Part shown: one piece after another, positions 1-5,918 of the stretch
Layout of the letters: each line of letters begins with the position of its first letter
How positions within the stretch are numbered: position 1 is the first letter of the stretch
Origin: an uncultured Gemmatimonadota bacterium
GTDB taxonomy: Bacteria; Gemmatimonadota; Gemmatimonadetes; Gemmatimonadales; Gemmatimonadaceae
NCBI GenBank assembly: GCA_903906325.1
Contig: CAIVJV010000247.1
Span: forward strand, 1-5,918
Direction of reading: 5' to 3'
DNA: 5,918 bases
Position numbers and translations under genes: made by a program
Notes under the pieces: generated by a model
Seen by the model: only the letters and a program-made list of their open reading frames with translations
What the model was told of the DNA's origin: nothing
The model's database searches: none

Positions 1-1201
1 GCGCCTCGATCCGGTCGAGGATCCGGTCAGCGGTCTCCGCCTTGGAGAGGAGCGGGAGCGCCTCGATTCCCCCGTCGCGATCGAGGATCGTCACGCGGTT
101 GGTATCGAAGCCGAACCCCGCCCCCGCCTCGCGCGCGCTGTTCGCGACCACGAGGTCGAGCGACTTGGCCGCGAGCTTCTTGGCCGCATGCGCCTCGAGG
201 TCGTCGGTCTCCAGGGCGAAGCCCACGGCGACGCAGTGTGGTTGGCGCACCCCCGTGGTGGTCGCGAGGATGTCCGGTGTCTCCTCGAGTACGATCGGCG
301 CGGGGGCACTCCCGGTCTTCTTGCGCTTGGCGGAGGCGACCTCCACCGGGCGGAAATCCGCCGGGGCGGCCGCCATGATGAGGATGTCGCTCTGCGGGAG
401 CTCCTGCGCGACCGCCGCCGCCATCTCCGCCGTGGTCTCCACCGCCGTCGTGCAGAGGCCGCCACCCGGCGGCAGCGGCACGGAGAGCGGCCCGTGCACC
501 AACGCGACCTCCGCGCCGCGGCGCCAGGCCGCGGCCGCGAGCGCGAGCCCCATCTTCCCCGTGCTGTGGTTCGAGAGGTAGCGCACCGGATCGAGCGGCT
601 CGCGCGTGGGGCCGGCGGTCACCAGCACGCGGCGCCCCACGAGCTTCCCCTTCGCCTCGAGGAGTCGCCCCGCCTGCGCGAGGATCGTCTCCGGCTCCTG
701 CATGCGGCCCTGACCGGACCCTTCATCATGGGAGGCCAGCGGGCCGACCCCGGGATCGAGCACCACGCGCCCGGCACTCCGAAGCTGCGCGGCATTGGCC
801 TGGACCTGCGGATTCGCCCACATCGCGTCGTTCATCGCGGGGACGACCAGCACCGGCGCGGTCGTCGCCAGGAGGCAGGCCAGGAGCAGGTCGTCGGCGT
901 GGCCGTGCGCCGCGCGCGCGAGGAACTCCGCGGTCGCCGGCGCGACGATCACCAGCTCGGCCGCCTTGGCGAGGCGGATATGATCGAGCGCGTGCCCCTC
1001 GCCGATCAGCGTCGCGTGGACCGGGCGCCCCGTGAGCGCCTCGAAGGTCACCGCGCCGATGAACTCCTTGGCCGACCGCGTGAGGACGACGTCGACCTGC
1101 GCGCCGGCCTGCGTGAGGAGCCGCGCGAGCCAGGCGGTCTTGTAGCTCGCGATCCCCCCGGTGACACCGAGGAGGATGCGACGCCCGTCAAAGGGCCGCA
1201 T
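1..1201 (-). CDS. coaBC: Bifunctional phosphopantothenoylcysteine decarboxylase / phosphopantothenate-cysteine ligase, 3'-truncated by the window edge
   Basis: Cytosolic enzyme of coenzyme A synthesis. The C-terminal CoaB half joins 4'-phosphopantothenate to cysteine using CTP, and the N-terminal flavin-dependent CoaC half decarboxylates the product to 4'-phosphopantetheine. I read 400 codons from the ATG at 1201-1199; the frame is still open at base 1, and since the family is about 400 residues long only a short tail is missing. CoaC (about residues 5-180) shows GVTGGIASYK (12-21), the catalytic-type His74 in DHIRL, and PAMN with Asn124. CoaB (from about 187) shows VTAGPTREPLDPVRYLSNHS (194-213), then GKMG, AADFRP (280-285) and the Lys cluster AKRKK (291-295). 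These map onto E. coli His75, Asn125 and the KxKK lysine region. Oddity: Ser157 sits where E. coli has Cys158. The start is supported by a GGAGG ten bases upstream (1212-1216) and lies 27 nt after the rpoZ stop. The identification is certain. Confidence 0.97.
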   Translation of the reverse strand, partial: MRPFDGRRILLGVTGGIASYKTAWLARLLTQAGAQVDVVLTRSAKEFIGAVTFEALTGRPVHATLIGEGHALDHIRLAKAAELVIVAPATAEFLARAAHGHADDLLLACLLATTAPVLVVPAMNDAMWANPQVQANAAQLRSAGRVVLDPGVGPLASHDEGSGQGRMQEPETILAQAGRLLEAKGKLVGRRVLVTAGPTREPLDPVRYLSNHSTGKMGLALAAAAWRRGAEVALVHGPLSVPLPPGGGLCTTAVETTAEMAAAVAQELPQSDILIMAAAPADFRPVEVASAKRKKTGSAPAPIVLEETPDILATTTGVRQPHCVAVGFALETDDLEAHAAKKLAAKSLDLVVANSAREAGAGFGFDTNRVTILDRDGGIEALPLLSKAETADRILDRIEA

Positions 1202-1228
1202 CGGCGACGGACCTCCCCGGCGGGGTGC

Positions 1229-1441
1229 TTACTCGCCGCGCGGACGGCGGCGCGGGACCACGCGGTACTCGATGTCGCCGCGGGAGAGATCCTCGAGCGC
1301 CCGCGTCGTGAGCTTCTTTTCCGCCTTGGAGCGGTCGCGCGGGAACTCGTTCAACACGCGGGCGAACTTCGCGGCCACCAGCACCGAGAGGTACTTGTTG
1401 GTCGCATGCTGCGTGACATCGCTGGGGGTGAAGACCTGCAT
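1229..1441 (-). CDS. rpoZ: DNA-directed RNA polymerase omega subunit
   Basis: Small accessory subunit that binds the beta' subunit and aids its folding and RNA polymerase assembly. At 70 residues it is within the usual 60-100 range. Seen in the sequence: the signature helix NKYLSVLVAAKFARVL (15-30), matching the family pattern N-[KR]-[YF]-x-x-V-x-V-A-A-[KR]-x-A-R, and a second conserved block TRALEDLSRGDIEYR (46-60), matching the ALxEIxxGxI region. The tail is strongly basic (PRRRPRGE). The ATG at 1441-1439 has a GAGG five bases upstream (1447-1450); the stop is TAA. It lies 33 nt after gmk and 27 nt before coaBC, the order seen in many bacteria, which independently supports the call. No separate promoter is convincing in the 33-nt gap, so it is probably expressed with gmk. 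Confidence 0.94.
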   Translation of the reverse strand: MQVFTPSDVTQHATNKYLSVLVAAKFARVLNEFPRDRSKAEKKLTTRALEDLSRGDIEYRVVPRRRPRGE

Positions 1442-1474
1442 GGGTGCCTCGGTACGTGAAACGGTGATCCTACA

Positions 1475-2125
1475 CTATGCCGACGGGCCGGCCTCGAGTC
1501 CAGCGAGCAGATGCCGGATCGACGCCTCCACCTGCGCCCCCAAGGCGGGCAACCGCACCCGCCGCAGGGCCTCCTCCGCGATGATCTCGCCCACCCGTGC
1601 CGTGGCGCGGTCGAGATCGTCGTTCTCCACCAGATGCTGATACCGCGGAGCATCCAGCAGTTCCAGTCGCGCGTTCCGCAACCGCAGCGCCAACGCGGCC
1701 GCATCCTCTGACTTCCGCCCGAGCAACCGGGCCACCAACACCTCGACGCTCGGCGGCACCACGAAGATCGTGACCGCGTCCGGGAAGGCGGCGGTCACCT
1801 GCCGCGCCCCCTGCACATCGATGTCCAGCATCACATGCCGCCCACTGGCCAGGATCCGCTCCACCTCGGTGCGCAGCGTGCCGTAGCGATGCCCGTGCAC
1901 CTCCGCCCACTCCGCGAACTCCCCGCGCGCCACCCGCGCGTCGAACTCGTCGCGCGAGAGGAAGTGGTAGTCCTGCCCATCGACCTCCCCGGCGCGCGCC
2001 GCCCGGGTGGTGCACGAGACGGAGTAGCCGAGATCCCGCCGCGAGGCGAGCAGCCGCTTCGCGATGGTGGTCTTCCCCGCCCCCGATGGCGCCGAGAGCA
2101 CCACCGGGAAGGCGACCCCACTCAC
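1475..2125 (-). CDS. gmk: Guanylate kinase
   Basis: Cytosolic nucleotide kinase that makes GDP (or dGDP) and ADP from GMP (or dGMP) and ATP, feeding GTP synthesis and recycling GMP. It has 216 residues, normal for the bacterial enzyme (about 200-215). Seen in order: P-loop SAPSGAGKTT (11-20); GMP-binding segment CTTRAAR (38-44) followed by GEVDGQDYHF (46-55); WAEVHGHRYGT (73-83), the family's HGxxYGT element; LDIDVQGA (100-107); a lid region around GRKSEDAAALALRLRNA (136-152); and ENDDLDRA (167-174), the usual NDDLxxA end block. The start is GTG (2125-2123), and this GTG shares four bases (GTGA) with the yicC stop, implying translational coupling. Alternative downstream starts would cut into the strand leading to the P-loop. 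The stop is TAG. Confidence 0.97.
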   Translation of the reverse strand: MSGVAFPVVLSAPSGAGKTTIAKRLLASRRDLGYSVSCTTRAARAGEVDGQDYHFLSRDEFDARVARGEFAEWAEVHGHRYGTLRTEVERILASGRHVMLDIDVQGARQVTAAFPDAVTIFVVPPSVEVLVARLLGRKSEDAAALALRLRNARLELLDAPRYQHLVENDDLDRATARVGEIIAEEALRRVRLPALGAQVEASIRHLLAGLEAGPSA

Positions 2126-3003
2126 TCGAGGTTCTCCACCTGCTCGCGGATCCGCTCGAGCTCTTCCTTGATCGCGACCACCGCCTGGAGCATCGGCGCG
2201 TCATTCGCCTTGCTCCCCGTGGTGTTCGCCTCCCGCAACAGCTCTTGGAGGAGGAATCCGAGCCGCTTCCCGACCGGCTCCGCCCCCCCGCCCTCCAACG
2301 TCTCGCGGAAGGCCGCGATGTGCGCCGCGAAGCGATCGAGCTCCTCGCCCACATCGAGCTTGTCCGCCAGCAACACCACCTCATGCGCCAACCGCTGCGG
2401 GTCCACCGCGACCCCACCGCTCAGCTCCTCGACCCGCTCACGGAGCCGCTGCCGCTGTGCCGCCAATCGCTCCGGCGCCCGCTCGGCGATCCGGGCCACT
2501 GCCGCCTCGACCAGGGCGAGACGCTCCGCGATCACCGCCGCCAACCTGGCTCCCTCGGCCGACCGCATCCCCTGCAACGCCTCGGCGGCCGCCACGACGA
2601 TGGCGACCAACTCAGCCGCCGTCGCCTCGCCCAGCGCCTCGTCATCCTTCACCGAGCGGACCACATCCGGCATCCGCAGGATCGTCGCGACGTCGAGGTC
2701 GCCCCCGAGGCCATGCGTGTCCTGCAACCGACGCAACTCCGCGGCGTAGGCGACGAAGCGCGCCTCGTCGATCACCGGCCCCTCCGACGGACCCTGTTCG
2801 ATCCGAGCGAAGGCGGTCACATGCCCCCGCGCGATCCGCTGCCGCAACGCCTCACGGACCTCGGCCTCCCACTGCGCGAGGGCGCTCGGCAACTTGATGC
2901 TCGGGTTGAAGAAGCGATGGTTCACCGCCCGCAACTCGACGCTCACGCGCACGTTGCCGACCGTCCCGTCCGCCGCCCCGAACCCCGTCATGGACCGAAT
3001 CAT
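2122..3003 (-). CDS. yicC: YicC/YloC-family endoribonuclease
   Basis: Member of the YicC/YloC family. Family knowledge: oligomeric, metal-dependent endoribonucleases; E. coli YicC is linked to turnover of small RNA such as RyhB, while the general cellular role is still thinly described. The protein has 293 residues, the usual length, and is complete. Seen: MIRSMTGFG at the N-terminus, the family hallmark; ELRAVNHRFF (23-32); an Ala/Glu/Arg-rich helical, probably coiled-coil middle (about 120-195); DVGEELDRFAAHI (217-229); and the C-terminal hallmark with QELLREANTTGSKAND (253-268) ending in IREQVENLE (285-293). The ATG at 3003-3001 is fixed by the MTGFG motif and by a GAGG five bases upstream. 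It is the first gene of the yicC-gmk-rpoZ-coaBC block and overlaps gmk by four bases. Its start lies in an inverted repeat described separately. Confidence 0.95.
   Translation of the reverse strand: MIRSMTGFGAADGTVGNVRVSVELRAVNHRFFNPSIKLPSALAQWEAEVREALRQRIARGHVTAFARIEQGPSEGPVIDEARFVAYAAELRRLQDTHGLGGDLDVATILRMPDVVRSVKDDEALGEATAAELVAIVVAAAEALQGMRSAEGARLAAVIAERLALVEAAVARIAERAPERLAAQRQRLRERVEELSGGVAVDPQRLAHEVVLLADKLDVGEELDRFAAHIAAFRETLEGGGAEPVGKRLGFLLQELLREANTTGSKANDAPMLQAVVAIKEELERIREQVENLE
2134..2140 (-). promoter_or_regulatory. Ribosome binding site that fixes the GTG start of gmk
   Basis: On the minus strand GGTGGAG lies inside the last codons of yicC, eight bases before the GTG start of gmk. 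It supports the non-ATG start and the four-base overlap with yicC. Ribosomes ending yicC at TGA could reinitiate at once. Confidence 0.7.
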
Positions 3004-3029
3004 CGTAGCCTCATAAGTTACGCTACGAT
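3002..3029 (-). repeat. Perfect 8-bp inverted repeat overlapping the yicC start and flanking the putative -10
   Basis: On the minus strand the arms ATCGTAGC (3029-3022) and GCTACGAT (3009-3002) are exact reverse complements separated by 12 bases (GTAACTTATGAG). The right arm contains the first two bases of the yicC ATG and touches the GAGG ribosome binding site; the spacer holds the putative -10 TAACTT. As DNA it could be an operator for a dimeric regulator. As RNA, if transcription starts further upstream, it would form a hairpin hiding the yicC start. No T-tract follows, so it is not a terminator. Confidence 0.6.
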
Positions 3030-3043
3030 AGGCACTTGAGCAA
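3015..3043 (-). promoter_or_regulatory. Putative housekeeping sigma promoter for yicC-gmk-rpoZ-coaBC
   Basis: In the 51-base gap before yicC the minus strand reads TTGCTC (3043-3038), a 17-base spacer, then TAACTT (3020-3015). The -35 keeps the TTG core and the -10 keeps the most conserved first, second and last bases of TATAAT. The spacing is ideal. The gap is visibly richer in A/T than the surrounding coding DNA. A start about seven bases downstream of the -10 would leave an almost leaderless yicC message. This is inferred from a weak consensus match only. Confidence 0.4.
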
Positions 3044-3054
3044 GCTCCCGTGGC

Positions 3055-4797
3055 CTAGTTCCAGAACTCCCAGCGGACCCCGTACAGCTGCACCAGGCGC
3101 GGCATCAGGTAGCCTGGGACGGTCTCGAACACCCGGCCGAGGGCGTTGCGGTTATGCCAGAAGACGTGGGCGGAGCCGATCCGCATATCGAGGATCGAGC
3201 CATAGACCCCCGCGCCCTCCGTCCGGAGGACCGCCCCGTTCGCCACCGGGAACTCGACCGGCCCCCGGTACTCATGGGTGAGCGCGGCGGACAGATAGAA
3301 GGTCCGGCGGGCGATCTGCCTCTCGAATCCGGTCCCGACCCGTAACTCCGCCCGAGACTCGACCTGGGGCCGGTAGGGGGCCGCCTCCTGCCATCGGACC
3401 CCACGCCACGAGAAGGCGAACGGGCCACGGAGCGGCCCGGCCACCCCGACCTCGAGGCCGGTGGACGCCGGCGTCTCGACGGCCTGGAAGCGCGCGTCGA
3501 AGACCGGTGCGCCGAGGGTGACACCCGCGGATCGCTGGATCGCGCCCACGCTGAGGGTCCGGCGCCAGAGCGTCACCGCCGCCTCCAGCCGCGAGGTGGT
3601 CCGCGATGGTCCCCCGGCGGCACCATCCTCCGGCGTGTGGATCGAATGGGCCCCGATCACCTGGACCCATCGCAGGGGGGTCGCCGCGAGGGTCAGATCG
3701 AGCCGGCGCGTGGAATCGGGGCCACCGGTCTCGGCCAGGGCCGCGACCTGCGCCCACCGCGACTGCCAGCCGGCGCGCAGCTGGGTGGCGACGCGCTGTT
3801 CCCCGGCCTGCGCACGGAGCCGAGCGGTCCCACTGAGGTCGAGGCCCCACCGGCGCCCCCCCGCGGACAGGACGTATTGCGTCTGCGCGACCGCGGTGTC
3901 GGCGCCCGCCGTGGAATCCCCCGTCTCCTGATGGCGGATCCCCGCCGCGATGGCCTGCGCCCAGAGGCCCGTGCTGTCCGGCGAGCCCCAAGCGGCCCGC
4001 AGGTACCCCACCGCATCGTCGCCCTCGAACCGACCGATCGCCTCGCGTTGGGTCGGCCCGGCGATCACGTAGCGATCGAGCGGGCGGCGGATCCGGCCGA
4101 AACGGTTCACCACGGCATCGATCGAGAGACGACCACGGGCCACACCCACGCGCGAGAACGCGCTGAGTCCATCCCCGTCGCCGCGCGTGCGCACGCTCGT
4201 CGTGGAGAATTGCTGCGCCGCCACCTGGATCACCCCACCGCCGTCGGTCCGCTTGCCGTAGAAGCCACGGTACAGGTTGATCTGCTCGGATCCCGTGAGG
4301 ATGTCGGTGCGCGTCTGTGGCGTGGTGCGGTTCACGCGCCACGAGCGCAGGGCCACGCGCAGCTCCCCCGCGACGCGCTCCACGGCGACCTCCTCGAGCG
4401 ACCAGATGGGGATCGTCGCGAGATCGCGCGTCCCGCCCTCCCGAGGGTCGAGCGGATCCCACTCGACGCCATCGTAGAAGACCCGGATGCGGCCCACCTG
4501 CCCGTACCAGGCCAGGGCGGTCGGCGCGGTGATGAATCCGGCGAAGAAGGGGGTGACCCCCGGGACGTCCGCGAGGAGGTCGGTGAGGGTCACCGCCCCT
4601 TCGGCGAGGATCGCCTCGCGATCCCAGACCATCCGGCGGCCGCGCAGGTCGGGGGCGGCTCCGCGCGGCGCGACGGCCACGGGGGCTTTGATCGTGTCGC
4701 GGACCGTATCCCGCGGCGCGGCGCGCAGGGTGTCCGGCGCCTGTTGCGCCGGGACCGCGACGACGATGCCGAACATCGCCGCCACGAGCCAGCGCAT
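3055..4797 (-). CDS. TonB-dependent-receptor-like outer-membrane protein (plug plus beta-barrel), ligand unknown
   Basis: Likely outer-membrane protein of 580 residues; no specific family name is claimed. Seen: a signal peptide MRWLVAAMFGIVVAVPA (1-17) with a probable cut before QQ; a Pro/Ala-rich linker with three DT-[LVI] repeats (22-36) that loosely resemble a TonB box; a plug-like region (about 56-155) with TLTDLLADVPGV (70-81), RIRVFYDGVEWDPL (103-116) and IWSLEEVAVERV (131-142); and then about 415 residues of alternating polar/hydrophobic, aromatic-rich strands typical of a barrel, ending GVRWEFWN. The barrel is shorter than in most TonB receptors, close to or below BtuB size. The ATG at 4797-4795 was chosen because it opens the signal peptide. 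The frame stays open upstream to 5061, but that part lies inside pepA. There is no good ribosome binding site; the ATG follows the pepA TGA by 5 bases, so coupling is likely. Alternatives are a TonB-independent porin or a gated channel lacking active transport. Confidence 0.72.
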   Translation of the reverse strand: MRWLVAAMFGIVVAVPAQQAPDTLRAAPRDTVRDTIKAPVAVAPRGAAPDLRGRRMVWDREAILAEGAVTLTDLLADVPGVTPFFAGFITAPTALAWYGQVGRIRVFYDGVEWDPLDPREGGTRDLATIPIWSLEEVAVERVAGELRVALRSWRVNRTTPQTRTDILTGSEQINLYRGFYGKRTDGGGVIQVAAQQFSTTSVRTRGDGDGLSAFSRVGVARGRLSIDAVVNRFGRIRRPLDRYVIAGPTQREAIGRFEGDDAVGYLRAAWGSPDSTGLWAQAIAAGIRHQETGDSTAGADTAVAQTQYVLSAGGRRWGLDLSGTARLRAQAGEQRVATQLRAGWQSRWAQVAALAETGGPDSTRRLDLTLAATPLRWVQVIGAHSIHTPEDGAAGGPSRTTSRLEAAVTLWRRTLSVGAIQRSAGVTLGAPVFDARFQAVETPASTGLEVGVAGPLRGPFAFSWRGVRWQEAAPYRPQVESRAELRVGTGFERQIARRTFYLSAALTHEYRGPVEFPVANGAVLRTEGAGVYGSILDMRIGSAHVFWHNRNALGRVFETVPGYLMPRLVQLYGVRWEFWN

Positions 4798-4802
4798 GCC
4801 GA

Positions 4803-5918
4803 TCAGCGCGCTCTCCCGCGCACGAATTCCACGAAGGTCCGCACCGGGAGCCCGGTCGGCCCCTTCGGCATCACGACGAGATCGCTCTCCGCGTATGCCG
4901 TGCCCGCGATATCGAGATGGACCCAGGGCATCCCCTCGGCGAACGCCGCCAGGAAGCACCCCGCGGTGATGCTCCCACCATCCCGCCCGCCGATGTTCCG
5001 GAGGTCGGCGACATCGGAGCGGAGCTGGTCCGCATACTCCTCGAACAGCGGGAGCTGCCACCCCGTCTCGCCGCCGCGCTTCGACGCGGCGAGCACCTCG
5101 TCGATCACGGCCTGGTCGTTCCCCATCACCCCCATCGCGACATGTCCGAGCGCGATCACCACCGCGCCCGTCAGGGTCGCGGCATCCACCGTCGCCTGCG
5201 GACGGTAGCGCTTGGCGAAGTGGAGCACGTCGGCGAGGACGAGCCGGCCCTCCGCGTCGGTGTTCTGGATCTCGATCGTCTTGCCGTTCGCGGCGCGCAC
5301 CACATCGCCCGGCCGGACCGAATCGCCGTCGACGACGTTGGTCGTCGCCCCGATGAGCCCGACGACGTTGACCTTGAGCTGCATCCGCGCGATCGCCTCC
5401 ATCGCGCCGAGGACGCCCGCCGCGCCCGACATGTCGAACTTCATGAGCTCCATCCCCGGTGCCGGCTTGATGGAGACGCCGCCCGTGTCGAAGCAGAGCC
5501 CCTTCCCGACGAGCGCGACCGGCGCGGCACCACGCTTCCCACCCTTGTACTCGAGCGCGATGAGCTTGGGATCCTGCCGCGTCCCCTGCGCGACGGCGAG
5601 GAAGGACCCCATCTTCATCCGCTTCATCTCGGCGCGACCGTACACCTTCACCGTGAGACGATGCCGCGTCCCGATCTCCCGCGCCGTCTTCGCGAGGTAG
5701 TCCGGGGTGCAGATGTTGCCCGGGAGCATCGCGAGCCGCCGTGCGATCCGCTGGCCCTCGGCGACGGCGATGCCAGCCGAGAGCGCCCGCTTCGCACCCG
5801 CGACATCCTCGACGAAGAGCGTGACCGCGGTCAACGCCTTCTTGCGCTTCGCGGCCGGGACCGGTGCGTGCAGCTCCTTGAATTCCCAGCTCCCGAGCGA
5901 GAGCCCGACGATCACCCC
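4803..5918 (-). CDS. pepA: Leucyl aminopeptidase, M17 family, 5'-truncated by the window edge
   Basis: Two-metal cytosolic exopeptidase that removes N-terminal residues, preferring Leu and other hydrophobics, in peptide turnover; the family forms hexamers. The visible part is the end of the N-terminal domain plus the whole catalytic domain. Numbering from the codon at 5915-5913 (a GTG, internal and not a start, since the frame is open to the edge), the metal and catalytic set is intact: Lys138 and Asp143 in GKGLCFDTGG, Lys150, Asp161 in KFDMSGAAG, and Asp220, Glu222 and Arg224 in the family signature NTDAEGRL (5241-5264). All sit at a constant offset of 132 from E. coli PepA Lys270, Asp275, Lys282, Asp293, Asp352, Glu354 and Arg356, so there are no indels across the active site and about 131 residues are missing. 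The C-terminus is GLPVRTFVEFVRGRAR, then TGA. It is followed at 5 nt by the receptor-like gene. Some M17 proteins also bind DNA; nothing here tests that. Confidence 0.96.
   Translation of the reverse strand, partial: GVIVGLSLGSWEFKELHAPVPAAKRKKALTAVTLFVEDVAGAKRALSAGIAVAEGQRIARRLAMLPGNICTPDYLAKTAREIGTRHRLTVKVYGRAEMKRMKMGSFLAVAQGTRQDPKLIALEYKGGKRGAAPVALVGKGLCFDTGGVSIKPAPGMELMKFDMSGAAGVLGAMEAIARMQLKVNVVGLIGATTNVVDGDSVRPGDVVRAANGKTIEIQNTDAEGRLVLADVLHFAKRYRPQATVDAATLTGAVVIALGHVAMGVMGNDQAVIDEVLAASKRGGETGWQLPLFEEYADQLRSDVADLRNIGGRDGGSITAGCFLAAFAEGMPWVHLDIAGTAYAESDLVVMPKGPTGLPVRTFVEFVRGRAR

Noticed and set aside
8..27. Short direct repeat GATCCGGTC near the left edge
   Set aside because: It encodes the repeated Asp-Arg-Ile in the helical end of CoaBC and needs no other explanation.
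188..1459. Plus-strand open frame of 423 codons opposite coaBC and rpoZ
   Set aside because: Antisense shadow of two clear housekeeping genes; very Arg-rich low-complexity translation with no recognisable motif.
1470..2417. Minus-strand open frame of 315 codons across gmk and the end of yicC
   Set aside because: Different frame from both real genes; low-complexity Arg/Gly/Ala translation, whereas gmk and yicC frames carry complete family signatures.
3031..3055. Imperfect hairpin just after the receptor-like stop codon (GGCCAC...GTGCC with inner GAG-CTTG-CTC)
   Set aside because: It has a bulge and a mismatched GG/AA internal loop, and no T-tract follows, so an intrinsic terminator cannot be supported; read-through into yicC remains possible.
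4798..5061. Upstream extension of the receptor-like frame into pepA
   Set aside because: The extension overlaps the conserved catalytic domain of pepA and would bury the signal peptide that begins at 4797.
3637..5208. Plus-strand open frame of 523 codons opposite the receptor-like gene and pepA
   Set aside because: It spans two well-supported minus-strand genes and the junction between them, is Arg/Gly/Asp/Pro-rich with no domain, and is what high-GC codon use produces on the opposite strand.
5913..5915. GTG near the right edge as a start for pepA
   Set aside because: The M17 active site aligns at offset 132 to E. coli PepA, so a whole N-terminal domain is expected upstream and the frame is open to the edge of the window.

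Overview
The window is very GC-rich and densely coded, with six genes all read on the minus strand. In transcription order, from high to low coordinates, they are: a 5'-truncated leucyl aminopeptidase (pepA, M17 family); a secreted TonB-receptor-like outer-membrane protein of unknown ligand; a YicC/YloC-family endoribonuclease; guanylate kinase (gmk); the RNA polymerase omega subunit (rpoZ); and a 3'-truncated CoaBC (dfp). The long plus-strand open frames are mirror images of these genes and are not genes.

Organism: the signal peptide plus plug/barrel protein implies a diderm. High GC, the omega sequence and the wording of the plug/early-barrel region (an RSWRV stretch followed by a YRGFYG stretch) fit Gemmatimonadota best. 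This is a judgement from remembered family resemblance, not a search; another high-GC Gram-negative phylum is possible.

Layout: positions 4803-5918 hold pepA, lacking about 131 N-terminal residues. Positions 3055-4797 hold the receptor-like gene, whose ATG lies 5 nt after the pepA stop, so the two are probably co-transcribed and coupled. Positions 3004-3054 are the only real intergenic break (51 nt). This gap is less GC-rich than its surroundings and carries a promoter-like TTGCTC-N17-TAACTT, whose -10 lies in the loop of a perfect 8-bp inverted repeat that runs into the yicC start codon. Positions 1-3003 hold yicC-gmk-rpoZ-coaBC, with a 4-nt GTGA overlap (yicC/gmk) and gaps of 33 and 27 nt. 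This order is a widespread bacterial housekeeping cluster; the remA gene found between yloC and gmk in Bacillus is absent.

How the genes fit together: the second block joins RNA turnover (YicC), GMP to GDP conversion (Gmk), RNA polymerase assembly (omega) and coenzyme A synthesis from phosphopantothenate (CoaBC), a growth-related set likely transcribed as one unit. The first block pairs a cytosolic peptidase with an outer-membrane protein, and the functional link is unknown. No mobile element, CRISPR array, RNA gene or novel multi-gene system is visible. The points most worth a second look are the yicC inverted repeat, the uncharacterised small receptor-like protein, and the Ser replacing the usual flavin-site Cys in CoaBC.
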